Source: Copromyces sp. CBS 386.78
Lineage: Eukaryota; Ascomycota; Sordariomycetes; Sordariales; Sordariaceae
Length of the DNA stretch: 64,000 bases
Direction: 5' to 3'
Assembly (NCBI GenBank): GCA_030685235.1
Contig: MU839181.1
Location: 1-64,000, forward strand
Below are positions 21,091 through 33,175 of this stretch, in pieces. The notes under the pieces are model-generated. The model was not told the origin of the DNA and made no database searches. It saw only the letters and a program-made list of their open reading frames with translations. The stretch's first letter is position 1. The number at the start of each line of letters is the position of its first letter. The position numbers were made by a program, and so were the translations under genes.

Positions 21091-24000
21091 TTACTTCTCA
21101 TCCTCAAACTCCAATTCCTCACCAAACAGTTGCAGCCGGTAGAAGCAAGTATGATCTTGCGCTCCATGGTTGCTCTTGGCTCTTACCAACACCTTGTACG
21201 TCGCCGCATCCAAATCGAGCAGCTCCTCCGACAGCTTGTGGACAAACATGCCGTGGCTACCGCTGGTCTTGGCATAGTCATACTCCAGCTCGCCAATCTT
21301 GACGTACTTCTTGTTGATCAGGGACAACGAACTCTTGTCTTCTGCGTCGATCCTCTTCAAGTCAGCTTCGCGCTCTCCTGGGTAGAGTTCGTCCATCCAA
21401 GCCAAGAGACGCTTGTTGTCATCCGCGTCCGGATAGTAGCCCCAGATCTCGATGTCTTTGGGCATGGAACCGGGATCATTGGTCGCGTTGGGGTGGACGT
21501 GCTCGACGACGATGGCTTGGGGAATGACAGGGTTGGCCATCTCCACGGCGAGCTCGGCGCCCCTGCTGGCTGTGATGCCAGCGCACCAGCACTGGCCAAC
21601 GTCATTCCAAGCAGAAAGTGCCATCATGTACCATGCTTCCAGGCCGACCTTGTCTTTGCCTGAAATGGGCTTTGCCTTGCCGAACAACTTGCTCAGATGC
21701 TTGTTGCCCGGAAGAGTTTGGGATTCAAGTGTGTAGACAGGGGATGATTCCGATAAAAGGATACCAGCTTCATTGCCCAGGCTGAAATGGTTGACCTGGG
21801 TTTCAATATAGTCGTGGTAATTGCGCATGATACCGTCCTTAGCGGCAGCTTCAAGTTGCGCTCTAGGAATCTCCTTCTGGACGATATTTCTGACCAGGTT
21901 GGTAATATCGGACCTGGAGAGACTGCCTTCGGAGTTGGAGATGGCCGCCTTGACTGTGGTGTCGATGAGTGTCTCCAGGCCTTTCTTAACGGCAGTCAGT
22001 CTATCGTCGATGTCCTCCTTGTGTTCTGCAATCCTCTTCGTGAGGAGGCGCGTGAACTCATCCCTGCTAATGACTGCGTCGCGCGTAACCCCATCGCCTT
22101 TGTCTTTGTCTCCCGGAAGATGCTCTTTGACGACCTGGGCGACCTTCTCCCCGTTCTTGGAAACCCACTGTTCCCAGGATTTAGAAACGGTGCCTTCGGC
22201 GATCTGCAAGATATGCTCGTCCGATGGACCTCTTTCGAAAAGTCCGGCTTTGACAAGGCGCGGTCGCAGTGCGTCCCAATGCTCCTCGGAGATGTCACCT
22301 GTACCGTCAAGCGTAAGAACGGAGCTATCCTTGAGCATCTTATCCAGAAGAGCATGCCAGAAGTCGTCCTGGATGATGAGATCACCATTTGGACCACGCT
22401 TAACGTGCACCATCCGGGGAAGAAGAGCCTGGATGTTATTGACAGCACTTTCCGTGGAAGATGATTGTTCAAAAATGTAATTCTTAAGGTCGTTGAACTG
22501 ATCATCTGTCAGTTGCGGATGATTGGGGATGAATTGCCCGACGTTGCTCCTCCAGTGCTTCCAGCCATACCACCGGATGCTGCTATCCGAATCTGACGAA
22601 CCATAAGGGGCCGCGCTCAAGACTATCAGAGCGAAAAGGAGCGCTGGTAGAAGGTATGTGAGCAGCTTCCACACGCCCCATATCGAACGACGGACCAAAC
22701 TCAGCAATCGTTGCATGAAGGTAGGAGTAGTAGTATACGGAGGAGGTGGTGTTTCCCCGTTTGTAGTAACTGGCTGTTCGGATAGCGGCCTGGATGTTCG
22801 GTTTAGTCTCGTTGTCGGTTTGGACACCTTGCCAAAGGACGGATAGTGTTTGTCAGGCATGGAATCCCCCTCTGTGTCGAACAATTCGTGCTGTTGATCG
22901 AATTGATGTTGAGTATACTGTAAAGAACGGGGGGAGAGAGTTGACGCTGGTCGCCTTGCGATCCTGCGTGGTTCCGGAGGCTCTGGGGTATATTGGGCAG
23001 CCAGTCGAGCCAGTCGCATCTGTTGTTGAGCCACTCGCCTCTCTTCTTCCAGCTCTTCCCTCCTCTTCTCTGAGTCGGTGTAAACATCGCTTTCCTCCAC
23101 ATAACTGTTGCCGGTATCGGGTGCCACAAGTTCCCTTGTCTTGGACTTGGGTGGTGTCGAAAGCAGTTGTTTGGAGGGTGGAGGGGGTGGTCGCATAGTC
23201 TGCCTCTGCTCTTCCTTCTTGCGCGCGGCCTCTGCTGCATGCTTCTGGTCCGATTGACGCCGCGCCTCTTCGGCATGCTCACGTCTTTTCTTGTCTTCGC
23301 GTTCGGCCCGTTCCAGCTCGGCCCGTTCCTCATCCTCCTCCTCGCGTGCTCTTTTCTTGGCTTCTTGTTCAGCTCGTTCTTTGGCCTCACGTGCAGCCCT
23401 TGCTTTGGCTGCTTTCGCGGCCTTTTCCCTCTTTTCCTTTTCGGCCTTTTCTGCCTCGTCCCTCTCTTCCTTGTCCTTCTTCTCTTTCTCCACTCTCTTT
23501 CTTTCTCTCTCCGCGGCCTCTTTCTCCGCTTTCTCCCTTGCTTCCTCTGCTCTCTTCTCTGCCCTCTGCCTTTCTAATAGCTCCTCTTCTTCCTCGTCGT
23601 AGTCGTCATAATAGCCTCCTTGGTTATCGTATTCTTCCTTCTCTTCCCGCTCCTCCTCCTCGTCCTCCTCTTCAGTTTCTTCCTCAATTGTGTCAGGGCG
23701 TCTGGGGCCGGGAGTTGTGCTACCCCTACGCGCATCAAGTTCTCGACGGCGGGCCTCAGCCCTGATGTTGTCGGTCCTGACAGTTTCGTGGATCTCGGCA
23801 AAGGCAGTTTCGAGATCAGTACCTGCGGCGGTTTTGTTCCTGTCTGGCTGAGCCACCAGTGAGGAGCCATAACTGAGACTGAATCTGGTGGGCGTTTGGT
23901 TCCTGATTTGCTCAACTGGAATCAGATTGCCGCGCTTTCCGAGCTTTGGTGTTGTGCCTACGTCGGAAAGGGAAGGCGAAGGTGACACCACCGACCTCCG

Positions 24001-24108
24001 CGTTATCCGCTTGGGAGGCATGGTTGCAGTGGACTTTTTGAGAAGACCGTTAACGTCGTGAAAAACGTGGTCGACGACAGACCAGTGATTGGAATATGAA
24101 CTATCCAT
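21091..24108 (-). CDS. sad1: SUN-domain nuclear-envelope protein (Sad1/UNC-84 family)
   Basis: Single-exon protein of about 1005 residues. SUN proteins cross the inner nuclear membrane and bind KASH proteins in the lumen, forming LINC complexes at spindle pole bodies and telomere attachment sites. Order: basic nucleoplasmic N-terminus (PPKRITRRS), very long charged region (residues about 185-380) rich in Glu/Lys/Arg and Ala, predicted coiled coil; Pro-rich stretch; one transmembrane span at about residues 520-545 (LLTYLLPALLFALIVLSAA); a lumenal coiled-coil region with several Asp/Glu/Lys helices; then the SUN domain in the last 200 residues (FSLGNEAGILLSESSPVYT, AWNDVGQCWCAG, DIEIWGYYPD, HTCFYRLQLFGEE). 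Start: ATG at 24108 has context ACCATGG; a second in-frame ATG at 24021 (PPKRITRRS) may be the real one and would shorten it by 29 residues. Confidence 0.92.
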   Translation of the reverse strand: MDSSYSNHWSVVDHVFHDVNGLLKKSTATMPPKRITRRSVVSPSPSLSDVGTTPKLGKRGNLIPVEQIRNQTPTRFSLSYGSSLVAQPDRNKTAAGTDLETAFAEIHETVRTDNIRAEARRRELDARRGSTTPGPRRPDTIEEETEEEDEEEEREEKEEYDNQGGYYDDYDEEEEELLERQRAEKRAEEAREKAEKEAAERERKRVEKEKKDKEERDEAEKAEKEKREKAAKAAKARAAREAKERAEQEAKKRAREEEDEERAELERAEREDKKRREHAEEARRQSDQKHAAEAARKKEEQRQTMRPPPPPSKQLLSTPPKSKTRELVAPDTGNSYVEESDVYTDSEKRREELEEERRVAQQQMRLARLAAQYTPEPPEPRRIARRPASTLSPRSLQYTQHQFDQQHELFDTEGDSMPDKHYPSFGKVSKPTTRLNRTSRPLSEQPVTTNGETPPPPYTTTPTFMQRLLSLVRRSIWGVWKLLTYLLPALLFALIVLSAAPYGSSDSDSSIRWYGWKHWRSNVGQFIPNHPQLTDDQFNDLKNYIFEQSSSTESAVNNIQALLPRMVHVKRGPNGDLIIQDDFWHALLDKMLKDSSVLTLDGTGDISEEHWDALRPRLVKAGLFERGPSDEHILQIAEGTVSKSWEQWVSKNGEKVAQVVKEHLPGDKDKGDGVTRDAVISRDEFTRLLTKRIAEHKEDIDDRLTAVKKGLETLIDTTVKAAISNSEGSLSRSDITNLVRNIVQKEIPRAQLEAAAKDGIMRNYHDYIETQVNHFSLGNEAGILLSESSPVYTLESQTLPGNKHLSKLFGKAKPISGKDKVGLEAWYMMALSAWNDVGQCWCAGITASRGAELAVEMANPVIPQAIVVEHVHPNATNDPGSMPKDIEIWGYYPDADDNKRLLAWMDELYPGEREADLKRIDAEDKSSLSLINKKYVKIGELEYDYAKTSGSHGMFVHKLSEELLDLDAATYKVLVRAKSNHGAQDHTCFYRLQLFGEELEFEDEK

Positions 24109-27100
24109 GGTGTTAGAAGGCGTTTCAAAATCCAAAATGAGAACAAACGAGGTTATTCTTTTCCCTCTAACACACAAGTATTGCGGGAATGACCAGTAGA
24201 CGACCGAGAATACTGTGCAACTGAAAAAAAGAGCCCAAAAGTGAGGGGGATTACAAAAATGCTAAAGGCTATAGGCGGATGAAAAGAAGAGTCGCGCTTA
24301 AAAACATGTGGATGGGGCGATTCAAACTTACATTTAAATGACAGACTTGACTGAGAGATGCTGCCCAAATATTCTGAGACGAGCTGCCCGTGACAACGAA
24401 TTGATGGGTGTGAAGATGCTGGGCCGAATTGTAGAATCGTAAGGTGGCTCTTTGGGTTCTTTTTGTGAGGCTGCCGCTGCAGGCCGAATTGCTTGGGTGA
24501 GCGTCCTCCTGTGTTGGAGGTCGATCTTCCGGTGGTTGCGATATGATATGCGCCGTCGCCTGCGACTGCGACTGAATGGCAACCAGACAGACTTTTGCGA
24601 TTTGCGAGGCGCGCAACACGTGGCACCCTCCAATCAAGGTGAAACTGCTGAAGAGCCCTACGGATGCCCAAAGTAATCACTCGATACCGTTGGTCAATCG
24701 CGCCAGCAGATCCGACGCGAGGGAGAGCAGAAGAGAGTAACCCAACCTCCCAAGCTGAAGCAGGTGAGAAGTCGGGTAGTCGGGTCCTCGGCGATGATGT
24801 GCAGTGTTCCGTTGCAGTACTTGGCACGCGTGGTGTCGGTTGATGGCGCGCGACGCTAGGTTGCAGCAGCGACCAAAGAAGAGGTGAGCCGAAGGCTTCT
24901 AGCGCTGGGATTGTGGATACGCCGTTGTATTTGGAGATCAATTGACTCTTGCTTCACTTTTCCATTGATGTCTTCAGGTCGAGATTGGTGATACGCCCAG
25001 CATAAGGGTGGAGTAGAGAAATGCTGCGATAAGGGGACCCGGCGGAGGTGAATCAAAAGATTACAGCTACAGCAATGTCTCTAAGTTGTTGTAGGTAGAG
25101 AGGGTAGTGTTGGTTGTTGACAAGTGGAATGCATGCATCCATTCGCAAACGGACAAGACAAGTGGGTGGTGTTTTGTTCCGAAAACAGCCTCGTCTCTTT
25201 GTGGATGTGTCTTGGTTGACTCGAGCTGTCTTTCATGGTGAGCTGTAGCTGTCCTTCTTGCCTTTGTTACCTTAGCAGTCATTGACCATTGAGAGCCTCT
25301 TGTTCAATGGTGTCTTTTGTTATCCAGGCCACTCGAGTGCTCTCCGTCGAATGTTCTGTCTTTTCTTTGACGTCGTCACAATAGGTTTTGGAAGCAAAGA
25401 TTGAAGACGGGATGCGATTGAATGACAATGGAATGGAAGCTCAACCACTTGCTGAAGCTGCCGAAGGACTGAAAGGTCAGGGCCCGGCATCACTCATCTC
25501 GCCTGTCGGCTTGTGGTCCGTGCTCTTCAGGTTGCAACTTCCTCGACTGATGTCAACTCCCCACTTCAGCCCAGTCGCGCGGCGCCAAGCAAATGATAGC
25601 GTCCGGGTCGAGGCTTGACGGTTGGAGTGGATAACGAGTAAGCGAACTGATATGCGCTTAAGCGAGAGATATTGTGCAGTTTCCGTTGCCGTATTGAGTC
25701 GGGCCTATCTTGAATTCCCGATCTTCGGGGGGCTCAAGGATAGAATCAGGGACTTGTTCCATGGTCCCAGGGGAGCCAGGCTGTGTCGTGTTAGTTCTTG
25801 TCAGATCGTGTAGACCGAAATCTCTTGTCCTTCTATTCCAGTATGATCGCCGTTTCTTCTCACTGCAATCTTTGCAGCACGGGTTTTACGACATCGAGAT
25901 GGGATGAACCTGGGGCAACTGGGGCTCACTGCAATCAGCCGCTCCAAGTTTCCAATTTTCCAAGACCAAGTTCTCTAACGGGCGCAGCAGAGACGATCCA
26001 AATTGCACGTTCCACCATGGAACATTGGAATGTGTTGCTTGCTCCCGTTGACTATCATTTGATATTACTGTGTATCGTCTTACTCGCTACCCCATTTCTA
26101 GTTTCCGAAGCTGATATCCGAAGTGCGGAGTGCAGAAATCTTCTAGCTCCCTAGGCTCTACGCAGTAGGGTATGTTTGTTCCAAGACTTTGAAAAGGTTT
26201 TGGGGAAAAGATTTAGGCTATAGTCAGCCAAAGGCCCGATTTGGATACTTGACCTTTTGTCACATGTTAGTACTTGAAAACTTCACATATCTTTTACAAC
26301 GACTACACCCATCTTGAGAAACATGGAATCGGGAATGTAAAAAGACAATAGAGCACACCAGGGGCAAGCCTGGACAAGCTTCTCAAGCGAATGGGGTCGC
26401 CGTGATCTGGTACCCCAAATTCCAAAACCTTACCGTTGCATGTCACGACAAAACATCCAAGGCTGCACCCGTAGAACCCGCAACCCATCGCAGGGTGCTG
26501 TGCAGGGTAACGTGGTAACCTCAAGGGCAGCGGCGAACGGATGGGAAACTCTCCTCAGACGGGGGTCTCATCTCAATTCTCATCCCATCGACAATCACCA
26601 CAGCACTGTCCTCCTTGCGTGGTAGGCCGATTTGGTTCCCTGTTGTTTCATGTTCGCCCCACGGCAAACTACGGTCTAGCGAAATTCGACAATCGTCATT
26701 TCATGACCGGACCCGTCCGTATCCCATCGCAGCAACAACCTGGAAGGTACACCGGGATTTGATAGTGCAGTCCCCCAGCCCGGACCCATCACGGTCCATC
26801 ACAGGCCTACATAGGTAGGTAGGAACTAGGAAGAACCAGGGCCCCAATCCTGGACCAACAGACCCCTCGTTTGTGCAGGCTCCAAGACCCGAGCTTAATT
26901 AACCAGTGCATGCGCTGCCCTGCCGCACTCGTTCTTAGTTTCTTACCACTTCTACCAACCACAATTCTATCTTTAACCGGTCCTAACAAAACATCTTCTT
27001 CCACCCTTTGTCACTCTTTTTGTGTGTGTGTTGTGTGTGTCTGTTTGGTTTTCTCCTTCGCGGTAGCAGCGGCAACGGCATCAACAGCAGCAGCAGCACC

Positions 27101-27154
27101 ACTTCAGTTTTGAGAAAAAGAAAGAAGAATATCGCCTTATCGAGAACATCCAGA
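24109..27154. other. Long divergent intergenic region
   Basis: About 3 kb between the SUN gene and the epimerase, which are transcribed away from each other. No open frame shows a domain; the longest (24153-24941 minus) looks like leader sequence. Near the right end are TG-repeat (about 27020-27043) and CAG-repeat (about 27078-27098) stretches in the epimerase leader. No RNA gene recognised. Confidence 0.55.
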
Positions 27155-28794
<1,640 letters not shown>

Positions 28795-29186
28795 AAAAAG
28801 GGGCTCTTGGGCTCTCATGTTGCTTTCACGACCACCTTTTTCGAACATTCACACATCACATTCTGGCTTCTATCGTTTTGGGGCTTCTGGGTCGCATCAC
28901 ACTGTTTTAACAATTCCCCCTTTGGTTTATTCCCCCATTTTTTTTGTTACGACTGTGTTATGATCCCTTTCGCTACGTTGCTACGTATTGCTCAAGTTCA
29001 CGACACCCCCTCTGATTATACGTAATTAACCCTCATAGATAGCATCTCATAGAAGAATCCGGAGGTGAAATTCTGCATGAATTCTGCATGCTGGCGTGCC
29101 TCCAGTGTTCTTCATTATTATATTGTTATCATCCCAGTTATGGCTATGGGTGGAAGAAAATGCAAACTAAATCACCTCAATTCCCA
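28795..29186. other. Convergent 3' flanks
   Basis: Short spacer between the epimerase and quinone oxidoreductase stop codons; the sequence is pyrimidine-rich then AT-rich, as expected of 3' untranslated regions. Contains a direct repeat TGAATTCTGCATG at about 29076-29090. Confidence 0.5.
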
Positions 29187-30293
29187 TTAGACCTTCAACA
29201 ACAGCTTGCCCGTGGTCTTCCTGCCCTCCAGGTCGGTGTGCGCACGCGCCACCTCCTCAAGGGGATAGACCTCATGGACCTTGATCTTGACCTTCTCCGT
29301 CTTGATCAGCTCAAACAGCTCCGTCGTCCACCTCGCCCACTCCTCCGGCGTGACAATGTACCCAAACAGAACCGGCCTCATCACCTTCACATTCTTGGCT
29401 CCCAACCGCAGGATATCCAGCGGATCCACCTTCCCCGACGCGTTTCCAAAGCTAACCACCAACCCCTTCCTCGCCACCATCTCCAAATCCGCATCAAAAG
29501 TCGCCTTACCCACGCCATCAAAAATCACATCCACGCCTCTGCCGTTCGTAATCTCCTTCACCCTCTCCACCACATTCTCGCTCTTGCTATCCACCGTCCA
29601 CTGCGCGCCCGAGCACCGCGCCAGCTCGCACTTCTCCTTACCTCCAGCCGTAGCAATCACCTTGGCGCCCATAATGCTCAAGATCTGCACCAGCAAGGAC
29701 CCAGTACCGCCCGCGGCAGCATGCACAAGCGTCCAGGGCCCTTCGCTGATTCCCAGCTTTTGCTCGATACCGGCCGCTTCGCGCACGAAGGTTAGGGCTG
29801 TCAATCCCTGGAGCAAAGCGGCGGCGGCGGTCTCGGAGGAGATCTTTTCGGGAAGGGGGCCGACGGCCCGCGCGGCGGAGACGGAGGTGTACTCGGCGTA
29901 GGTAGAGTCGCCGAGGTAGACTACGCGGTCGCCGGGGGAGAAGCGGGAGGAGTTGGAAGCGACGACGGTACCGGAGGCTTCCTTGCCGGTTATCAGGGGG
30001 TAGGAGCCGGTGGAGGAGGGATAGAGGCCTGTTCTGAAGTAGCTATTTTTTTTTTTTTTCAGAGAACGTCAGTTGAAACGCATTGAGAGAGAAAGTATGA
30101 AAAGAAACAAGGGGGAACTAGGGGGCAAAACATACGTCTCAATATAATTGACACCAATGTACTCGTTCTTGACGAGGACTTCGCCCTCCTTGATCTCAGG
30201 CACGGGCAGGTCGGTCTTGTACTTGAGGACGTCAACACCGCCGGGCTTTTCGATGACGACGCCGGACATGGTCTTTGGGATTTCGGACGCCAT
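29187..30293 (-). CDS. zta1: NADPH:quinone oxidoreductase, zeta-crystallin type
   Basis: Medium-chain reductase of the zeta-crystallin/Zta1 group that reduces quinones with NADPH; likely oxidative-stress defence. 337 residues; exons 30293-30136 and 30042-29187, with a 93-bp intron (GTATGT...ATAG) containing a T/A run. Motifs: GVNYIETYFRTGLYP (the substrate-domain signature, rebuilt across the intron), PLITGKEASGTV, NADPH-binding AAAGGTGSL with GGTG at 164-167, and C-terminal HTDLEGRKTTGKLLLKV. No zinc ligands, as expected. The ATG at 30293 begins the cytosolic-type protein (SEIPKTMSGVV). The same frame is open for 113 codons upstream to two ATGs at 30632 and 30629; that Arg/Ser-rich segment could be a mitochondrial leader (see findings). 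Confidence 0.93.
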
Positions 30294-33175
30294 TGTGGAA
30301 TATGAATTAGTGTTTGCGAGCTGGGTGCTGTTGTTGTGATGTTGACGGGTGGAAATGTCGCGACGATCCAGACGGAAGAACGGCGCGGGGAAGATGTTGC
30401 GATGGTGGTGGTGTAAATGCGGGGAAGTGGGAATTCGCGGCGGTGTTGGTGTTGCTATTGGTGACCGGGAAGGAGGAAGAGAGGAACGGTTCGTGAAAGA
30501 AGCAGTAGCAAACAACCGACAACGGGATGAACTCGAGGGGATCAACAAGTTTAAAAGGGGAAGAAGCCGACTACGACCGCGGTGGACCACAATGGTGTTG
30601 GTGGTGGAGATAAAGTCGGTGGTTGCCATCATCGGTTTTGAATGTCTCGAACCTTGTTGGCCCGATAGTTGGCCCCACGACGACCTAGAACGCGAGTTTT
30701 AATCATGCGGGCAGATATAATACCGGTAGGGCTATCTCAGCCCACACTGACTCACCGGGTGAGAACGGATACCGGAGTCGTATCACGTCAATTTGTTGGT
30801 TTGGTCGACAACTGTGCCAAGTAGTATATGGGAGGCGAATCCCGTCTGCTTCTATGTCCGAACTATGGTTTATTTTTGCTTTCCGTCTCCTGAGCGTCTT
30901 ACTCCCGTCTGTCCACCTTCACAAACTGGATTGCAGTATAAAGTTCTCACTGATAAAAGATAAGAAGCGCCGATGATGTAATCGAAGACACTAAATATCG
31001 CGAAGCCGATTGGCACTTTGGTCCGGTGTTGTTCGGCTTCGGACTGAATATCCAATCTTCTCATCGATCGGACACCGAGGAATACTCGGAGGTGAATTAT
31101 TCATCACGTAGTAAGACGGAGTGAGAGTAGCGGAGCTGGTTTGTCATCGTCGCGGAAGTTGCTCAAATCCAGCAACACCTTGAAGAATCGCGGTGTCTTC
31201 GTCCCTTCCGTCCCGTCCTTCTTGGCGCTATCGTTCGGTATCGGAATGTCGGGGTGGAGCAGCTGTCCAGCCTAGAGGGGAGGGGATCTGCAAAGCTCCG
31301 GATTAGAACTAAACGTCGCTCAGTGTAGCTTCCTCATCCATCTCCGACGACCTTCTTCATCCAAAACCAACAACCATCCACACTTTGCGGCAAAGCAGTG
31401 GCGGTCCTCGTGAGTTGAGGTTATGGGTCAAAGATGATTCGATAGACAAGCGACAAAGTCAGGTCGTCCCGTTATGCCAGGTAGTGTACAGTCCACCGTA
31501 CCCTCGCCAGTTTGCTGTTAGCGAGCCGGAAAGATCATTATCTTGGCAAAAGGTAAAGCCATAGTGCGCTCGGAAATTTCATTCTAAGTACCAGGCCCTT
31601 TGTGTTCAAGCATGCATTTGAACTCAACCTCAAGACATCAAAGACCTCTGATACCTGACATTTCCTTGACCGAGACCAACATGGACTTTCCCGCCAAGAC
31701 CGCTTTTGGATCACTGATCCGTTACGGATGCTAACAGTTTGCAATCATGCTACAAAAAAAACGTTTTTCCCCGCCAGATGCACGCATCAAAATAATCATA
31801 TATTGTACAGCCCCAGTGTCGAAAAAACAAGGGGGTGAGGTTTTTCACTAACAATTTCCCAGCAATCGTATCTGCAGTCCGCCTTCCGTTGTCGTTTTCG
31901 ATCCCGCTCATCTCCTTTAGGTTCTTCTGACGCCCATTTCTTCAGCTCAGGCACAGATGGCTTGATGTCCATCCATCAACGCAAACTCAAACGCCACGTC
32001 TCTTCGCAGTCGCACATCTCACGTCTCGTCTGCCAGCTTGTGTCGGTTGATAATGAATTCCTACACATCCCACAAGGCATCCAATTCCAACATGCCATCT
32101 CCAAACCGCGCATCGGGTGCTTGCGCTCAGGCCTGCGGCATCAGTGCACTTTGACAATGACTGGAGAATGACAACTCTAAATGGATTCTCTGGATGACCA
32201 GCAACAGATTATTGATAGACAGGGGGCAGTACCTGGTGCTAATAGAAAGTGTTGTTGGGGAAGCGGTGGTCTGAGTGGCCTGAGTGGACAGAGCCCCGCC
32301 TAGCTATTTGAGGCTGTGCCAAAAAGGGCCTCGCAAGCGTTTTGTTGATCATCAACTCTTGTCACTCCCCAAGCGCGCGTCCGCCACGAGAGGGGAAAGA
32401 CTGGTCGAAATCGCCTCTACACTAACCTACAGTAGAAACGGGTAGGGATACACTATCCCGCAGGTACTATCTTTGGAGGATTCATTCAGCCGCTCCACGC
32501 CACAGCTGCCTGATGAATCAATATGTGCTGGCCCGGTCTGGCTAGGAGCTATATAGGTCCACGGCTAGAGCTCCGGCGCAGCTTTGTTGTGGTGTTTCAG
32601 AAGCGGCAATGGAGTAGTAGGTATTCCTGCCCAAACATCCCGTCCAAGTGGACGTGATGGACATTTTTCCACGATATTTTTCCTCTCTCAAAACATTCCT
32701 CAGAACAATAGTGTATGCGACTTCCCAGTGTATGATTCCTCCCGTTCTACGTTAGAGGGCATTACCTAAGCGGGCAGGCATTCGACCAACACCGCCCCGC
32801 GCACCACGTCACCATACACGGTCCTGGATATCAACTGTTTGCCCAAGAGCGGCACGCAGACGAGGCTCAAATTCCCGTCCCCTTTGTTCGACTTGAACCC
32901 TTACGGCCCAGCCGAACTATTATTCCGCCGGTTCCATCCGTGAACAGCTACATTTTGCCTCGACCGTCCGCCTCCTTACAACCGCGAAACATCTTGCCCA
33001 GTGGGCTGCATGTTGGAGGGTCAAATATATGCCGGATTCTTTTTCTTTGGATGATATGGGACGTTGAACCAACATCACCCAGTTACAGCGGCACCGGGCC
33101 GATATTCCCCTCCCGTGATCCGGCCGTATTTTCGATACACCCACTTGTGAACCTTCGATCACGACCAAAGTCAAA
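30294..33175. other. Long divergent intergenic region
   Basis: About 2.9 kb between divergently transcribed genes. The first 340 bases may be coding (upstream in-frame extension of the quinone oxidoreductase). The remainder has only short frames and no recognisable repeats or RNA genes. Confidence 0.55.

Noticed and set aside
24153..24941. 262-codon minus-strand frame upstream of the SUN gene
   Set aside because: No domain, low similarity to protein composition; it probably belongs to the leader or is chance.
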